A DNA stretch of 64,000 nucleotides from Ruegeria arenilitoris (GTDB taxonomy: Bacteria > Pseudomonadota > Alphaproteobacteria > Rhodobacterales > Rhodobacteraceae), in contig NZ_WQHP01000012.1 of assembly GCF_013035315.1 (NCBI RefSeq), forward strand, positions 1 to 64,000, written 5' to 3'. The translations under genes and the position numbers were made by a program. Position 1 is the stretch's first letter. Each line of letters starts with the position of its first letter. Positions 31,881 to 40,437 of the stretch are shown one piece after another. Below the pieces are notes generated by a model, which was given only the letters and a program-made list of their open reading frames with translations, was not told where the DNA came from and searched no databases.

Positions 31881-32306
31881 ATGAAGTTTGACCCACCCAA
31901 AAGCACGCCGAAGCCACGCGAGAGTCTCGGTTCGATTCTGGCCTTTGCTTTTGTGATGTTTTGGCTGTTTGGGATGCTAGTTGCAGCACCGGTTCTAGCG
32001 TGTCGCTCTGATCGCCTTGAAGGAAAGACTAAGCTGGGTTTTTGTAACGCCGCTCTGATAAGCAGCATCGGGTTTCGTCTAACGCCTGTGGGCCAAGCTC
32101 GAGGGTCATTGATGCACCTTGAACGCGGTATCGCACTTTCACAATTGGGCCGCGACGAACAAGCGCGAACAGCTTTCGAACGGGCCCTTCAGTATTCGCG
32201 TGCAGTCCCACAGAATTGGGAGCGAAGGCTTGTAGAAAGAATGAGCACGCTTGAAGATAACAGCGCTGTGGGTCTTTGGGAGTCGCTCGTCTCGACTTCC
32301 AAATAG
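31881..32306 (+). CDS. Small membrane protein with TPR-like helix pair, unknown
   Basis: A 141-residue protein with one membrane helix (about residues 18-40, LGSILAFAFVMFWLFGMLVA) followed by a Cys-containing segment and a C-terminal pair of helices (HLERGIALSQLGRDEQARTAFERAL) that fit one tetratricopeptide repeat. No specific family is recognised. Base composition is more AT-rich than the flanking genes and codon use looks less adapted, which may mean recent acquisition. There is no strong ribosome binding site. It converges with a marR gene nine bases away. Confidence 0.6.
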   Translation: MKFDPPKSTPKPRESLGSILAFAFVMFWLFGMLVAAPVLACRSDRLEGKTKLGFCNAALISSIGFRLTPVGQARGSLMHLERGIALSQLGRDEQARTAFERALQYSRAVPQNWERRLVERMSTLEDNSAVGLWESLVSTSK

Positions 32307-32315
32307 TCGCGCTCT

Positions 32316-32756
32316 TTATTCTCCCTCAAGCTGCAACCGCAAATCCCGCAGCACTGGCAGCGTACTCCGCACCCGCTCCAGTCCCAACTCACCGACGACA
32401 CGGTTAATCAGCGGCTCAATCGAGGAAATCGCCTGATCGCGCGCGCGGCGACCGGCAGGGCTGATGGCGATCATCTTGCGGCGGGCGTCGTCCCAGTCGG
32501 GGCGGATGTGGATGTATCCGGCCCATTCCAACTTGGCCAAGGTGTTCGTCATCGCGCCTCGGGTCACGTGGAAGGTGCTGGCAAGCTGTGCCGGGGAACG
32601 CTCGCCCCCGACAAAAACCAGATGGTTCAGAACCGAGAAATGAGAAATCTCCATGCCCTTGGGCAACACCCGGCTGAGCCGGTTGCGCAATAGTTGATCG
32701 GCGGTCAGGATCTCGCTGAACAGCGTGACCGCAAGGGCATTGTGTTCGTCCGTCAT
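32316..32756 (-). CDS. MarR-family transcriptional regulator
   Basis: A 146-residue winged-helix protein. The recognition region SPAQLASTFHVTRGAMTNTLAKLEWAGY and the wing RPDWDDARRKMIAISPAGRRA are typical of MarR, with helices at both ends for dimerisation. It is 15 bases downstream of a nitrilase-family gene and so lies at the end of the comF-grxC-nitrilase run. Ligand and targets are unknown. Confidence 0.92.
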   Translation of the reverse strand: MTDEHNALAVTLFSEILTADQLLRNRLSRVLPKGMEISHFSVLNHLVFVGGERSPAQLASTFHVTRGAMTNTLAKLEWAGYIHIRPDWDDARRKMIAISPAGRRARDQAISSIEPLINRVVGELGLERVRSTLPVLRDLRLQLEGE

Positions 32757-32771
32757 GTGTCCGGTTCTGGG

Positions 32772-33602
32772 TCAGGGCCCTCGGAAAGGCCTCACGTGGG
32801 TCAGGGAAGGCACGCGGCGGCGCGCCTCTGTCACAGAACTATCATCCAAATCGAAAAAGTGAATGCCCGGATCGGTCCTTGCGTCGATGACGACCTCTCC
32901 CCACGGGGCGATCACCATGCTGTGGCCGTGGGTATGGCGCGTCTTGCCGCGGGTTTTGGGGTGCTCGCCGGTTTGGGCCGGGGCGACGACCCAGCAGCCG
33001 GTCTCAATCGCGCGGGCGCGCAGCAGCGATTCCCAATGGGCGGCCCCCGTCACCGGCGAAAACGCGGCTGGAACCGTCAGGATGCGCGCACCCGCCTGCG
33101 CCAGCGCCGCATAGAGATGCGGAAAGCGGATATCGTAGCAGACGGTCATGCCGACCTTGCCGAAGTCGGTGTCTGCAATAACAGCCCTGTCACCAGGGCG
33201 GTAATTCTTAGATTCGCGGAAGGTTTCGGTCTCGGTCACCTGCACGTCGAACATGTGGATCTTGTCGTACCGCCTCACTATCTGCCCATGCGGGTCGATC
33301 ATGTAGGAGCGGTTCGCAAAACGACCATCCGCGTCATGGGTTTTGATCGCCAAAGACCCGATCAGCAGCCAGACACCCAGAGCGGCGGCCTGATCGCACA
33401 GGCCAGCCAGCGTCTGGTCGTCTTCTTCATGCTGCAGAACGTCTCGCTGGCGTGTAGTGCTGGTGGACACGCAATTCGTCACCTCGGGCGTCAGAACGAA
33501 CTGCGCGCCCTGCCCCCCAGCCTCGGACATCATGGCGCGGACCATGTCCAGATTTTCGGCCGGGTCGTCCGACGAGGTGATCTGCAGCAGCGCGGTTTTC
33601 AT
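32772..33602 (-). CDS. Carbon-nitrogen hydrolase (nitrilase family)
   Basis: A 276-residue amidase of the nitrilase superfamily with the triad Glu40 (VLTPEVTN), Lys114 (RYDKIHMFDV) and Cys155 (GMTVCYDIRFPHLY). The NIT2/omega-amidase-like group has this pattern (KIHMFDV, YDIRFPxLY), and bacterial members often deaminate glutathione or omega-amide keto acids; this is a family-based suggestion. The start codon overlaps the grxC stop (ATGA), and placement with a glutaredoxin fits a role in thiol metabolite repair. Confidence 0.92.
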   Translation of the reverse strand: MKTALLQITSSDDPAENLDMVRAMMSEAGGQGAQFVLTPEVTNCVSTSTTRQRDVLQHEEDDQTLAGLCDQAAALGVWLLIGSLAIKTHDADGRFANRSYMIDPHGQIVRRYDKIHMFDVQVTETETFRESKNYRPGDRAVIADTDFGKVGMTVCYDIRFPHLYAALAQAGARILTVPAAFSPVTGAAHWESLLRARAIETGCWVVAPAQTGEHPKTRGKTRHTHGHSMVIAPWGEVVIDARTDPGIHFFDLDDSSVTEARRRVPSLTHVRPFRGP

Positions 33603-33859
33603 CAGGCCGCGAGCAGACCGTCCAGCTTGCCCTGACGCTCCAGCTCATACAGGTCGTCACAGCCGCCTACATGCTGCGTGCCGATAAAGATTTGCGGGAC
33701 GGTTCGTTTGCCGCCGGCGCGTTTGATCATCTCGGGTTTGCGCTTGGGATGCATCAGCACGTCGACTTCTTTGAACTCGACGCCTTTCTGCTTCAGCAGT
33801 CTTTTCGCCGCGTGACAAAAGCCGCAGAGCGGTGAGGTGTAGATTTCTACCGGTTTCAT
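33602..33859 (-). CDS. grxC: Glutaredoxin 3
   Basis: An 85-residue thioredoxin-fold dithiol glutaredoxin. The active site is Cys12-Gly-Phe-Cys15 (YTSPLCGFCHAAK) in place of the textbook CPYC; related roseobacter proteins also have Gly in second position as far as I recall. The cis-Pro segment RTVPQIFIG and the GGCDDLYEL glutathione-binding end are normal. The start at 33859 begins the conserved MKPVEIY; the longer open frame upstream runs into comF's end and is not used. It is 37 bases after comF. Confidence 0.95.
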   Translation of the reverse strand: MKPVEIYTSPLCGFCHAAKRLLKQKGVEFKEVDVLMHPKRKPEMIKRAGGKRTVPQIFIGTQHVGGCDDLYELERQGKLDGLLAA

Positions 33860-33896
33860 ATTCCGTACCTTCGCGTTTCGCATAATCTTGGGCGAA

Positions 33897-34625
33897 TTAG
33901 GCATCCTTGGCAACGCGCGCCAGTACCAACACGAAAATATGATTTGCCCCGGATGCAAGGCAGACACGCGCACAGGCCGCCAGCGTTGCACCCGAAGTCA
34001 TGACGTCATCCACCAACAAGACGTCGCGGCCCTGCATACGGTTCACCCGCTTTGGATGGGCGGAGATCGCGTTTTCAAGCGTTTCGGCCCGTTGAGCCGC
34101 AGTTTTGCCATCCAATACCGGGGTCCGTACCCGCCGCAACAGAAGGTCCGGGCACACTTCCAGCCCAGCCTCTTTGCCGAGGTACTGCGCCAACAAAGCG
34201 GATTGATTGTATCGGCGTTTCAACAGCCGGGTCCAATGCAGCGGTACAGGTGCAACCAGCATGTCTGGGTGAAACAGCTCTCGCCCGGCCTGCGCCATCC
34301 ACCGCGCGGCAGGACGCGCCAGTTCGGGGCGATCACCGTGTTTCAGAGCCAGCACAAGTGCCCGCGCCTTGCCTTGGTACATCAGCGCCGCACGTCCATC
34401 ATGCCACGGGCGAGCGGTTTTCATACAGTCATCGCACTCAATCCGGTGCCCGTCTGCAATACCCGGCAAGGGCACCCCGCAGCTTTCGCATACCGTTCCG
34501 CCGATGAACGGCGTTTCGCGCCAGCAGGTGCCACACAGGCCGAAATCCGTCTCGGTCAGTTCACCGCATCCCATGCAACGGGGGGGATAGATCAGCGCGA
34601 CAGCGGTTTGAATTCGCTGCCACAT
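33897..34625 (-). CDS. comF: ComF family phosphoribosyltransferase-like protein
   Basis: A 242-residue protein with an N-terminal zinc-binding region (PPRCMGCGELTE, CGTCW, CESCGVPL, CDDC) and a C-terminal PRTase-like domain with the PRPP loop VLLVDDVMTSGATLAACARV. ComF helps DNA uptake in competent bacteria; in alphaproteobacteria its role is less certain. The start at 34625 (MWQRIQ) is chosen because further upstream codons would run through the divergent methyltransferase gene, 16 bases away. Confidence 0.93.
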   Translation of the reverse strand: MWQRIQTAVALIYPPRCMGCGELTETDFGLCGTCWRETPFIGGTVCESCGVPLPGIADGHRIECDDCMKTARPWHDGRAALMYQGKARALVLALKHGDRPELARPAARWMAQAGRELFHPDMLVAPVPLHWTRLLKRRYNQSALLAQYLGKEAGLEVCPDLLLRRVRTPVLDGKTAAQRAETLENAISAHPKRVNRMQGRDVLLVDDVMTSGATLAACARVCLASGANHIFVLVLARVAKDA

Positions 34626-34641
34626 GCGATAATTGCGCCCT

Positions 34642-35472
34642 ATGAAGCTGCCTGACTCCACCGCACCCTCTTTGTTTGATCGCCGCATTCTGGCCCTGCA
34701 TCGCGCCCGCGCACAGGACGAGGCGCTGTTTCTGCACCGTGCTGCCGTGGACGAGGTGCAGGATCGGCTGTCGATGGTTAACAAAAGCTTTACGGCCCCA
34801 GCGATCGTCACGCCCTTTGCGCATATCTGGCAGGATGTGTTGCCCGAGGCACGACTGATCCCGGATGAGGACGTCTTGGACCTGACCCCAGGCGCGCAGG
34901 ATCTGGTGATCCACGCCATGTCCCTGCATTGGGCTAACGACCCGGTCGGGCAGCTCATCCAATGCCATCGCGCGCTGCGCCCGGATGGATTGTTGTTGGT
35001 TGTATGCTTGGGCGGCGAAACCCTGCACGAACTGCGTGCCGCCTTGGGACAGGCCGAGATCGAAGTGACCGGAGGACTTAGCCCCCGCGTTGCCCCGATG
35101 GCGGAACTGCGCGATCTGGGCGGCCTCCTTCAACGTACGGGGCTGGCGCTGCCTGTGGCAGACTCAGCGCGTCTGACGGCCGAATACCGCGACCTGCCGC
35201 ATCTGATGCACGATCTGCGCGCCATGGGCGAGTCCAACTGCCTGACCGGTCGCGTCGCACATGTGACACGGCGGCAGGTCTTTGCTCGCGCGCAGCAAAT
35301 TTACGCCGAGAGTTTCGCAACAGATAGCCACCGCCTCGCAGCGACCTTCGAGCTGATTTGCCTGACGGGCTGGTCGCCGGACGAAAGCCAGCAAAAACCA
35401 TTGCGCCCCGGCTCGGCCAAGACGCGTCTTGCCGACGCGTTGGGGACAAAAGAAGGCAAACTGCCCGATTGA
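34642..35472 (+). CDS. NDUFAF5-like methyltransferase domain protein
   Basis: A 276-residue protein with the NDUFAF5/BioC-like methyltransferase fold. SLHWANDPVGQL, GGLSPRVAPMAELRDLG, MHDLRAMGESN and a C-terminal TGWSPDESQQKPLRPGSA match the pattern of the mitochondrial complex I assembly factor NDUFAF5, an arginine hydroxylase in humans. The canonical motif I (GxGxG) is not obvious in LIPDEDVLDLTPGAQDL, so SAM binding is unsure. A role in complex I maturation is a family-based inference. It is divergent from comF with almost no spacer and lies 57 bases before hemH. Confidence 0.83.
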   Translation: MKLPDSTAPSLFDRRILALHRARAQDEALFLHRAAVDEVQDRLSMVNKSFTAPAIVTPFAHIWQDVLPEARLIPDEDVLDLTPGAQDLVIHAMSLHWANDPVGQLIQCHRALRPDGLLLVVCLGGETLHELRAALGQAEIEVTGGLSPRVAPMAELRDLGGLLQRTGLALPVADSARLTAEYRDLPHLMHDLRAMGESNCLTGRVAHVTRRQVFARAQQIYAESFATDSHRLAATFELICLTGWSPDESQQKPLRPGSAKTRLADALGTKEGKLPD

Positions 35473-35529
35473 CGACTGAACAAATCCGGTTATCTCAGGC
35501 CGGTACAGAATAACCGCAGGAAGTTCGAA

Positions 35530-36579
35530 ATGTTTGACGCCACCCGCCCATCGCATGCACCCGCCGACCACCCGAAGGTCAAAATGGGCCGTGTCGGCAT
35601 CCTGTTGGCTAATCTGGGGACGCCGGACGACTATTCGTATTGGCCGATGCGGCGCTATCTGAACGAATTTCTGTCAGATCAGCGGGTGATCGACTACCCG
35701 AAATGGAAATGGCAGCCGATCCTGCAAGGGATCATCCTGACCAAACGCCCGTTCAGCTCGGGTGAGGCGTACAAGTCGATCTGGAACCACGAAAAGGGCG
35801 AAAGCCCGCTGATGACGATAACCAAGGATCAAACCGCCAAGATGCGCGATGCGATGCACGCACGCTATGGCGACAAAGTGATGGTCGATTTCTGTATGCG
35901 CTACGGCAACCCGTCGACCAAATCCAAAGTGCACGAAATGGTAGCCGCAGGGTGCAATCGCATCCTGTTCTTCCCGCTATATCCGCAATACGCAGGCGCA
36001 ACGACCGCCACTGCGAACGATCAGTTCTTCCGGGCGCTGATGGAGGAGGCGTGGCAACCCGCCGCGCGCACCGTTCCGGCCTATTTCGATGAACCCGCCT
36101 ATATCGACGCCCTGGCTGGGTCGGTGGAACAGGCATATGCGGCGATGGAAACCAAACCGGATATTCTGGTCTGTTCCTATCACGGCATGCCGGACCGCTA
36201 TTTGCAGCAGGGCGACCCGTATCACTGCCAATGTGCAAAGACGACCCGTCTACTGAAAGAGCGGCTTGGCTGGGCAGATGACCAGCTTGTTTCGACCTTC
36301 CAGTCGCGTTTCGGGCCTGAGGAATGGCTGAAACCCTATACAGTGGACCACGTGGCGGAACTGGCCCGGCAGGGAAAGAAGAACATCGCCGTGATCGCTC
36401 CGGCGTTTTCCGCCGACTGCATCGAGACGCTGGAAGAGATCAACGAAGAGATCAAGGAAAGCTTTGAAGAGGCCGGTGGCGAGACCTTTACCTACATCCC
36501 CTGCCTCAACGACGATGATTCGCATATTGCGGCATTGGGCAAGGTGATCGAAGACAACCTGAAGGGCTGGCTGGGCTGA
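35530..36579 (+). CDS. hemH: Ferrochelatase
   Basis: A 349-residue enzyme inserting Fe2+ into protoporphyrin IX, the last step of heme synthesis. Family features are GVLLANLGTPD-like GRVGILLANLGTPDDYSYWP, MRYGNPSTKSKVHEM, FPLYPQYAGATT, the active-site His in CSYHGMPDRYLQQGDPY and the Glu region SADCIETLEEINEE. Length is typical of the proteobacterial form. AGGAAG lies before the ATG. A strong hairpin terminator follows. Confidence 0.97.
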   Translation: MFDATRPSHAPADHPKVKMGRVGILLANLGTPDDYSYWPMRRYLNEFLSDQRVIDYPKWKWQPILQGIILTKRPFSSGEAYKSIWNHEKGESPLMTITKDQTAKMRDAMHARYGDKVMVDFCMRYGNPSTKSKVHEMVAAGCNRILFFPLYPQYAGATTATANDQFFRALMEEAWQPAARTVPAYFDEPAYIDALAGSVEQAYAAMETKPDILVCSYHGMPDRYLQQGDPYHCQCAKTTRLLKERLGWADDQLVSTFQSRFGPEEWLKPYTVDHVAELARQGKKNIAVIAPAFSADCIETLEEINEEIKESFEEAGGETFTYIPCLNDDDSHIAALGKVIEDNLKGWLG

Positions 36580-36614
36580 TCGGCCCCGTCAGTCGGACCC
36601 GATACAGCAGACGT

Positions 36615-36650
36615 GAAAAAAGGCGGTGGATTGCTCCACCGCCTTTTCTC
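36615..36650. terminator. Bidirectional intrinsic terminator between hemH and small gene
   Basis: AAGGCGGTGGA, loop TTGC, TCCACCGCCTT with A-run before and T-run after (36615-36650). It can serve hemH on the plus strand and the small exported protein gene on the minus strand. Confidence 0.9.
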
Positions 36651-36668
36651 TAGATAACGCTCGTCAAA

Positions 36669-36851
36669 TTAGCTTGCTGCAACAGCTGCGGCAACAACGA
36701 CCAGCAGGACCAGCGGCAGGATGATGCCCTGCGACGAACCCTGTGTTTCTTCAACAACAACCGGTGCTTCAACAACCGGCTCTTCCAGGTTGCCAGCATA
36801 AGCGGTCGAAGCAGCAGCAGTCAGTGCAGCGGCGAGAACGAGTTTCTTCAT
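36669..36851 (-). CDS. Small exported protein with C-terminal membrane helix
   Basis: A 60-residue protein: signal peptide (1-19, MKKLVLAAALTAAASTAYA), a short acidic Val/Glu/Pro-rich stretch (NLEEPVVEAPVVVEE) and a hydrophobic C-terminal helix (43-59). GGAGG lies six bases before the ATG at 36851, so translation looks strong. Proteins like this are common and uncharacterised in Rhodobacteraceae; function is unknown. It ends in the shared terminator with hemH. Confidence 0.8.
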   Translation of the reverse strand: MKKLVLAAALTAAASTAYAGNLEEPVVEAPVVVEETQGSSQGIILPLVLLVVVAAAVAAS

Positions 36852-36990
36852 ATTAACCTCCAGAATTTGCACGGTTCCATATAGCGAAACCGCACACTCA
36901 AGACTTACCTCGTGTTTTTTTCTAATCAGCTATCCGGCTGGAATGCAATTGGAACTTGCGCCGCAAGCGGGTTCGCGCGCGAAAATGTCG

Positions 36991-37590
36991 TCAAATAAGC
37001 AACACTTGCGTGCCGACCTTCGCCATTGAGAACAGTTCCGCGATATCCTCGTTGAACAAGCCAATGCACCCGTTCGACGACCGACGCCCGATTTTGCGCG
37101 TATCATGGGTACCGTGGATGCGGTAGTACTTCCAGCTCAGATATAATGCATGCGTTCCCAATGGGTTATCCGGGCCAGGCGGGATATAGTCCGGCCATTC
37201 CGGATTCCGTTTTTTCATCGAAGGCGTCGGCGACCAGCTTGGGCCTTCGACTTTGCGGATAACACTGGTCCGGCCGCGCCGGGTCAATTCCTCGGTCAAT
37301 GGCACCGATGACGGGTACAGTTTGTATACAGATTGATCATCTGACCAATAATGCAGCGCCCGCGAGACTGTATCGACCAGAATGGCACCGTTTCTGGTGT
37401 TTGAGAAATAGGGCTGCCAATCCAGGGCACGGAAGCCCGAGATGTTACGACGCACCTCAGGTTCTGGCTCGGGTGCGGGGCGCAACGGGTCTCCGGGTAT
37501 GTACTGCGCAATCGCCGGCGATGCCAACAACGCAGAGGCACCGGCCAGAAATCCGCGACGACTGGAAGAAAGAACAGGTTTTTTGACCAT
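36991..37590 (-). CDS. L,D-transpeptidase (YkuD family)
   Basis: A 199-residue exported enzyme with a twin-arginine signal (SSRRGFLAGASALLASPAIA). The YkuD catalytic motif is HGTHDTRKIGRRSSNGCIGL, with His159 and Cys175. Such enzymes make 3-3 cross-links in peptidoglycan or attach proteins to it. The domain covers about residues 75-199; the part before it is a Pro/Glu-rich linker. It is divergent from a CAP-domain lipoprotein gene, another envelope protein. Confidence 0.95.
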   Translation of the reverse strand: MVKKPVLSSSRRGFLAGASALLASPAIAQYIPGDPLRPAPEPEPEVRRNISGFRALDWQPYFSNTRNGAILVDTVSRALHYWSDDQSVYKLYPSSVPLTEELTRRGRTSVIRKVEGPSWSPTPSMKKRNPEWPDYIPPGPDNPLGTHALYLSWKYYRIHGTHDTRKIGRRSSNGCIGLFNEDIAELFSMAKVGTQVLLI

Positions 37591-37759
37591 CGCAAACGGT
37601 CCTTTGCTAAAGCTGTCGTGAAAATTTCACGTATTTTATTGCCAGAATGCGTCAATCGCAAATCAAACCGGCAGAATCATGCGAGAATCGGCCATTGCAG
37701 GTTTGCCCAAGGCCGCATGGCGCGCTATGCCGTATGTCGACACAATAATCAGGTCGATC

Positions 37760-38275
37760 ATGACGCGTATTCTTACTCTACTGTTCCTTTGCTTTGTTGC
37801 GCTGGCTGCATGTACCCCGAGCAGCACCCCGACATATGGGTCGGATGGCCGCCCGCTGCCGACGGTCTACAAGATCCGAGGCAACCCGGAAAAGCTGCAA
37901 TTCCGTATGCTGGATTCGGTGAATGCGCTGCGCCAGGCGCAGGGACTTCAATCTGTTCAACTGAATTCTCAACTGAATGCCGCTGCGGCCACGCACTCCA
38001 AGGACATGGCGCGGCAAAACAGACCCTGGCACTTTGGCTCGGACGGATCGTCTCCGATCGATCGCGCACGTCGTGTAGGCTATTATGGAACCTTCCTGGG
38101 TGAGGCGATTTCCGAAACCTACGAAACCGAAACCGAAACACTGGCGGCCTGGATGCAAGAGCCAGGTCCCCGTGCCGTGATCATGGACCCGAAAGCCACC
38201 CAGATGGGATTTGCCTGGCATCAGGAAAACGGTGGCAAGATCTGGTGGACGCTTGAAATGGGGTCTGGCGGATAA
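37760..38275 (+). CDS. CAP-domain (SCP/PR1) lipoprotein
   Basis: A 171-residue lipoprotein. The signal ends in a lipobox LAAC near residue 18 followed by TPSST. The CAP domain begins LDSVNALRQAQGLQSVQLNSQLNAAAATHSKDMARQN and includes GENI-like LGEAISE and a C-terminal WWTLEMG. Bacterial CAP domains are usually of unknown function, some binding lipids. The ATG at 37760 is used because it starts the lipoprotein signal. A perfect hairpin terminator follows. Confidence 0.87.
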   Translation: MTRILTLLFLCFVALAACTPSSTPTYGSDGRPLPTVYKIRGNPEKLQFRMLDSVNALRQAQGLQSVQLNSQLNAAAATHSKDMARQNRPWHFGSDGSSPIDRARRVGYYGTFLGEAISETYETETETLAAWMQEPGPRAVIMDPKATQMGFAWHQENGGKIWWTLEMGSGG

Positions 38276-38291
38276 CCCGCTCCCTAAAACG

Positions 38292-38324
38292 AAAAAAGCC
38301 CCCGAAATTCGGGGGCTTTTTTTT
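38292..38324. terminator. Bidirectional intrinsic terminator
   Basis: A6-GCCCCCGAA-A-TTCGGGGGC-T8. It ends the CAP lipoprotein gene on the plus strand and ptsN on the minus strand. Confidence 0.92.
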
Positions 38325-38335
38325 GACTAAGGTTG

Positions 38336-38800
38336 TTACGCAGCCTGCATGGACTGCGCTTCGGTCAAAATCGCGTAAAGCTTGACCGGATCAGGATTGG
38401 CCCGCAGCTTGGTGCAAACAGAAGTATCGCGCAGCGTACGGGACACCAATGCCAAGGCCTTAAGGTGATCGACACCGGCCTCTTCCGGTGCAAACAGCGC
38501 AAAGGCGATATCAACGGGCTGCCGGTCCACCGAACCAAAATCAATCGGTTTCTCGAGCATGACAAACACGCCCGCGACGGCTTCCAGATCTTCGAGCCGG
38601 GCGTGCGGCAGTGCAACGCCATGGCCAACGCCAGTCGGACCCAAGCTTTCACGTTCCAAAAGGGAATCGACGATAGTTTGCGCGTCCAGACCCAGAGTAC
38701 CGGCAGCGACATCGCCAATTTCCTGAAACAGCCGCTTCTTGCTGGAAGCGGCTGACAATACACGTACTGCTTCGGGCTTTAGAATGCTCGAAAGCTCCAT
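38336..38800 (-). CDS. ptsN: PTS IIA-like nitrogen regulatory protein
   Basis: A 154-residue EIIA(Ntr) protein that takes a phosphate from NPr and regulates potassium and nitrogen-linked targets. The phosphorylated His66 is in GVGHGVALPHARL. The start at 38800 (MELSSILKPEAV) has GGAG seven bases upstream; an ATG two codons earlier sits too near it. It follows hpf by 61 bases, the usual order, and ends in a strong terminator. Confidence 0.96.
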   Translation of the reverse strand: MELSSILKPEAVRVLSAASSKKRLFQEIGDVAAGTLGLDAQTIVDSLLERESLGPTGVGHGVALPHARLEDLEAVAGVFVMLEKPIDFGSVDRQPVDIAFALFAPEEAGVDHLKALALVSRTLRDTSVCTKLRANPDPVKLYAILTEAQSMQAA

Positions 38801-38861
38801 GATCATGCTCCACGGCGAACCCCCTGCCAATCGTAGGGGCCCGCCTTGCTAATCTTGCCTG

Positions 38862-39425
38862 TTACGGATCGATCCAGCCGATATTTCCGTCATCCCGACG
38901 GTACACGACATTCAATCCGTCCTTGTTCTCATTTCGGAACACCAGCACCGGGGCACCAGCAAGTTCCATCTGCATGACGGCTTCACCAACACTCAGCGAT
39001 GGGATCTTGGTTTCCATCTCAGCCACGATCATGGGCTGCAGAGATTCGGGTTCGTCAGCCGTCTCCGATTCGTCAGAGGCGAGGATATATGACGACGCCC
39101 CGAAGAGTTCAACAGGCTCAGAACGATCCTTGTGGTGGTCCTTCAGGCGGCGCTTGTAGCGGCGCAGTTGTGTTTCCATCTTGTCGCAGCATCCCTCAAA
39201 CGCCGCATAAATTTCGGTCGCGTGTGCCTTGGCCTGAGCCGTCAGGCCAGTGGAAAGATGTACTGTGGTTTCGCATACATATTCATGCGCTGAACGGGAA
39301 AAGACGACGTTGGCGTCCGTAGGACGTTGGGCATATTTCCCCACGACCTCGCCCAGTTCGGTCTGCACGTGGGTCTGCAGGGCCGCACCGATGTCGATCT
39401 GTTTTCCGCTGATTTGGTAACGCAT
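38862..39425 (-). CDS. hpf: Long-form ribosome hibernation promoting factor
   Basis: A 187-residue protein that dimerises 70S ribosomes in stationary phase. The N-terminal S30AE domain (MRYQISGKQIDIGAALQTHV ... CDKMETQLRRYKRRLKDH, about 1-105) is joined by an acidic linker to the C-terminal dimerisation domain (from about 130, with VGEAVMQMELAGAPVLVFRN and VVYRRDDGNIGWIDP). This is the long HPF form. AAGGAG stands before the ATG at 39425. Confidence 0.96.
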   Translation of the reverse strand: MRYQISGKQIDIGAALQTHVQTELGEVVGKYAQRPTDANVVFSRSAHEYVCETTVHLSTGLTAQAKAHATEIYAAFEGCCDKMETQLRRYKRRLKDHHKDRSEPVELFGASSYILASDESETADEPESLQPMIVAEMETKIPSLSVGEAVMQMELAGAPVLVFRNENKDGLNVVYRRDDGNIGWIDP

Positions 39426-39678
39426 GTGATCTCCTTCACAATTCACACCCATTTCTGACGTCACGTAACGCGACGCACTTGTTTTTATCGGGTGGGGGAC
39501 ATCGACAATTCCCGCGGTAACCGCACCGGTTCCCCTTCAAGGAAGGGGCGTCGTGATCCAGACGGAAACCGAAGAACTGCCATGTCCCAATTGAGGCAAG
39601 AGACGGCGGAAGAGTCAATCAAAACAGGCGTGTATATACGTGATTTCCGCCATGCGCAGGGCGCAATTCCGCTTATCC

Positions 39679-40437
39679 TTATGAAATACGGAAGTTTTCG
39701 CCCAGATAGACGCGGCGAACGTTTTCGTTTTCGACGACTTCGTCGGGCGTGCCGGACATCAGAACCTGACCATCATGCAGGATGTAAGCCCGGTCAACGA
39801 TTTCCAGCGTTTCACGCACGTTGTGGTCGGTGATCAGCACGCCGATGCCACGTTTCTTGAGGTCCGCGACCAAGTGGCGGATATCGCCGACGCTGATCGG
39901 GTCAACGCCTGCAAAGGGTTCATCCAAAAGCAGATATTTCGGGTCAGCCGCCAGACAGCGCGCAATCTCGACCCGCCGACGCTCCCCGCCTGACAGGGCC
40001 AAAGCCGGTGCCCGGCGCAAATGTTCAATCGAGAAGTCAGACAACAGTTCTTCCAACCGCTCTTTACGACGATGGGCGTGTTTGACGGTTATGTCCAGAA
40101 CGGCGGCGATATTGTCCTCGACGCTCATACCCCGAAAAATCGACATCTCCTGGGGCAGATAGCCAATTCCCAAACGTGCGCGACGATACATGGGCAACGT
40201 CGTTACGTTCTGCCCATCAATTGTAACGATGCCGGCCTCGGGGAACACCAGACCTGCAACCGAGTAGAAGGTCGTGGTTTTGCCCGAGCCGTTTGGACCC
40301 AGCAACGCCACCACCTCGGATCGGTCCAGCGTCATCGACACGTCACGGATCACCGTCTTTTTGCGGTACGATTTGCGTAGTTTTTCGATTTTCAGACCGG
40401 AAGCACCTTCAGCCACCGTCAATTCAGGCTTGGCCAT
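39679..40437 (-). CDS. lptB: LPS export ABC transporter ATP-binding protein
   Basis: A 252-residue ATPase that powers the LptB2FG transporter moving lipopolysaccharide to the outer membrane. Walker A GPNGSGKT (47-54), signature LSGGERRRVEIARCL, Walker B LLLDEPFAGVDPISV and the switch His region LITDHNVRETL are all in place. Its start overlaps the lptA stop by one base. In many Proteobacteria rpoN comes next before hpf; here 253 bases without a gene intervene. Confidence 0.97.
   Translation of the reverse strand: MAKPELTVAEGASGLKIEKLRKSYRKKTVIRDVSMTLDRSEVVALLGPNGSGKTTTFYSVAGLVFPEAGIVTIDGQNVTTLPMYRRARLGIGYLPQEMSIFRGMSVEDNIAAVLDITVKHAHRRKERLEELLSDFSIEHLRRAPALALSGGERRRVEIARCLAADPKYLLLDEPFAGVDPISVGDIRHLVADLKKRGIGVLITDHNVRETLEIVDRAYILHDGQVLMSGTPDEVVENENVRRVYLGENFRIS

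Noticed and set aside
39492..39833. 113-codon open frame between hpf and lptB
   Set aside because: It extends into the lptB coding region on the other strand and has no family or ribosome binding site.
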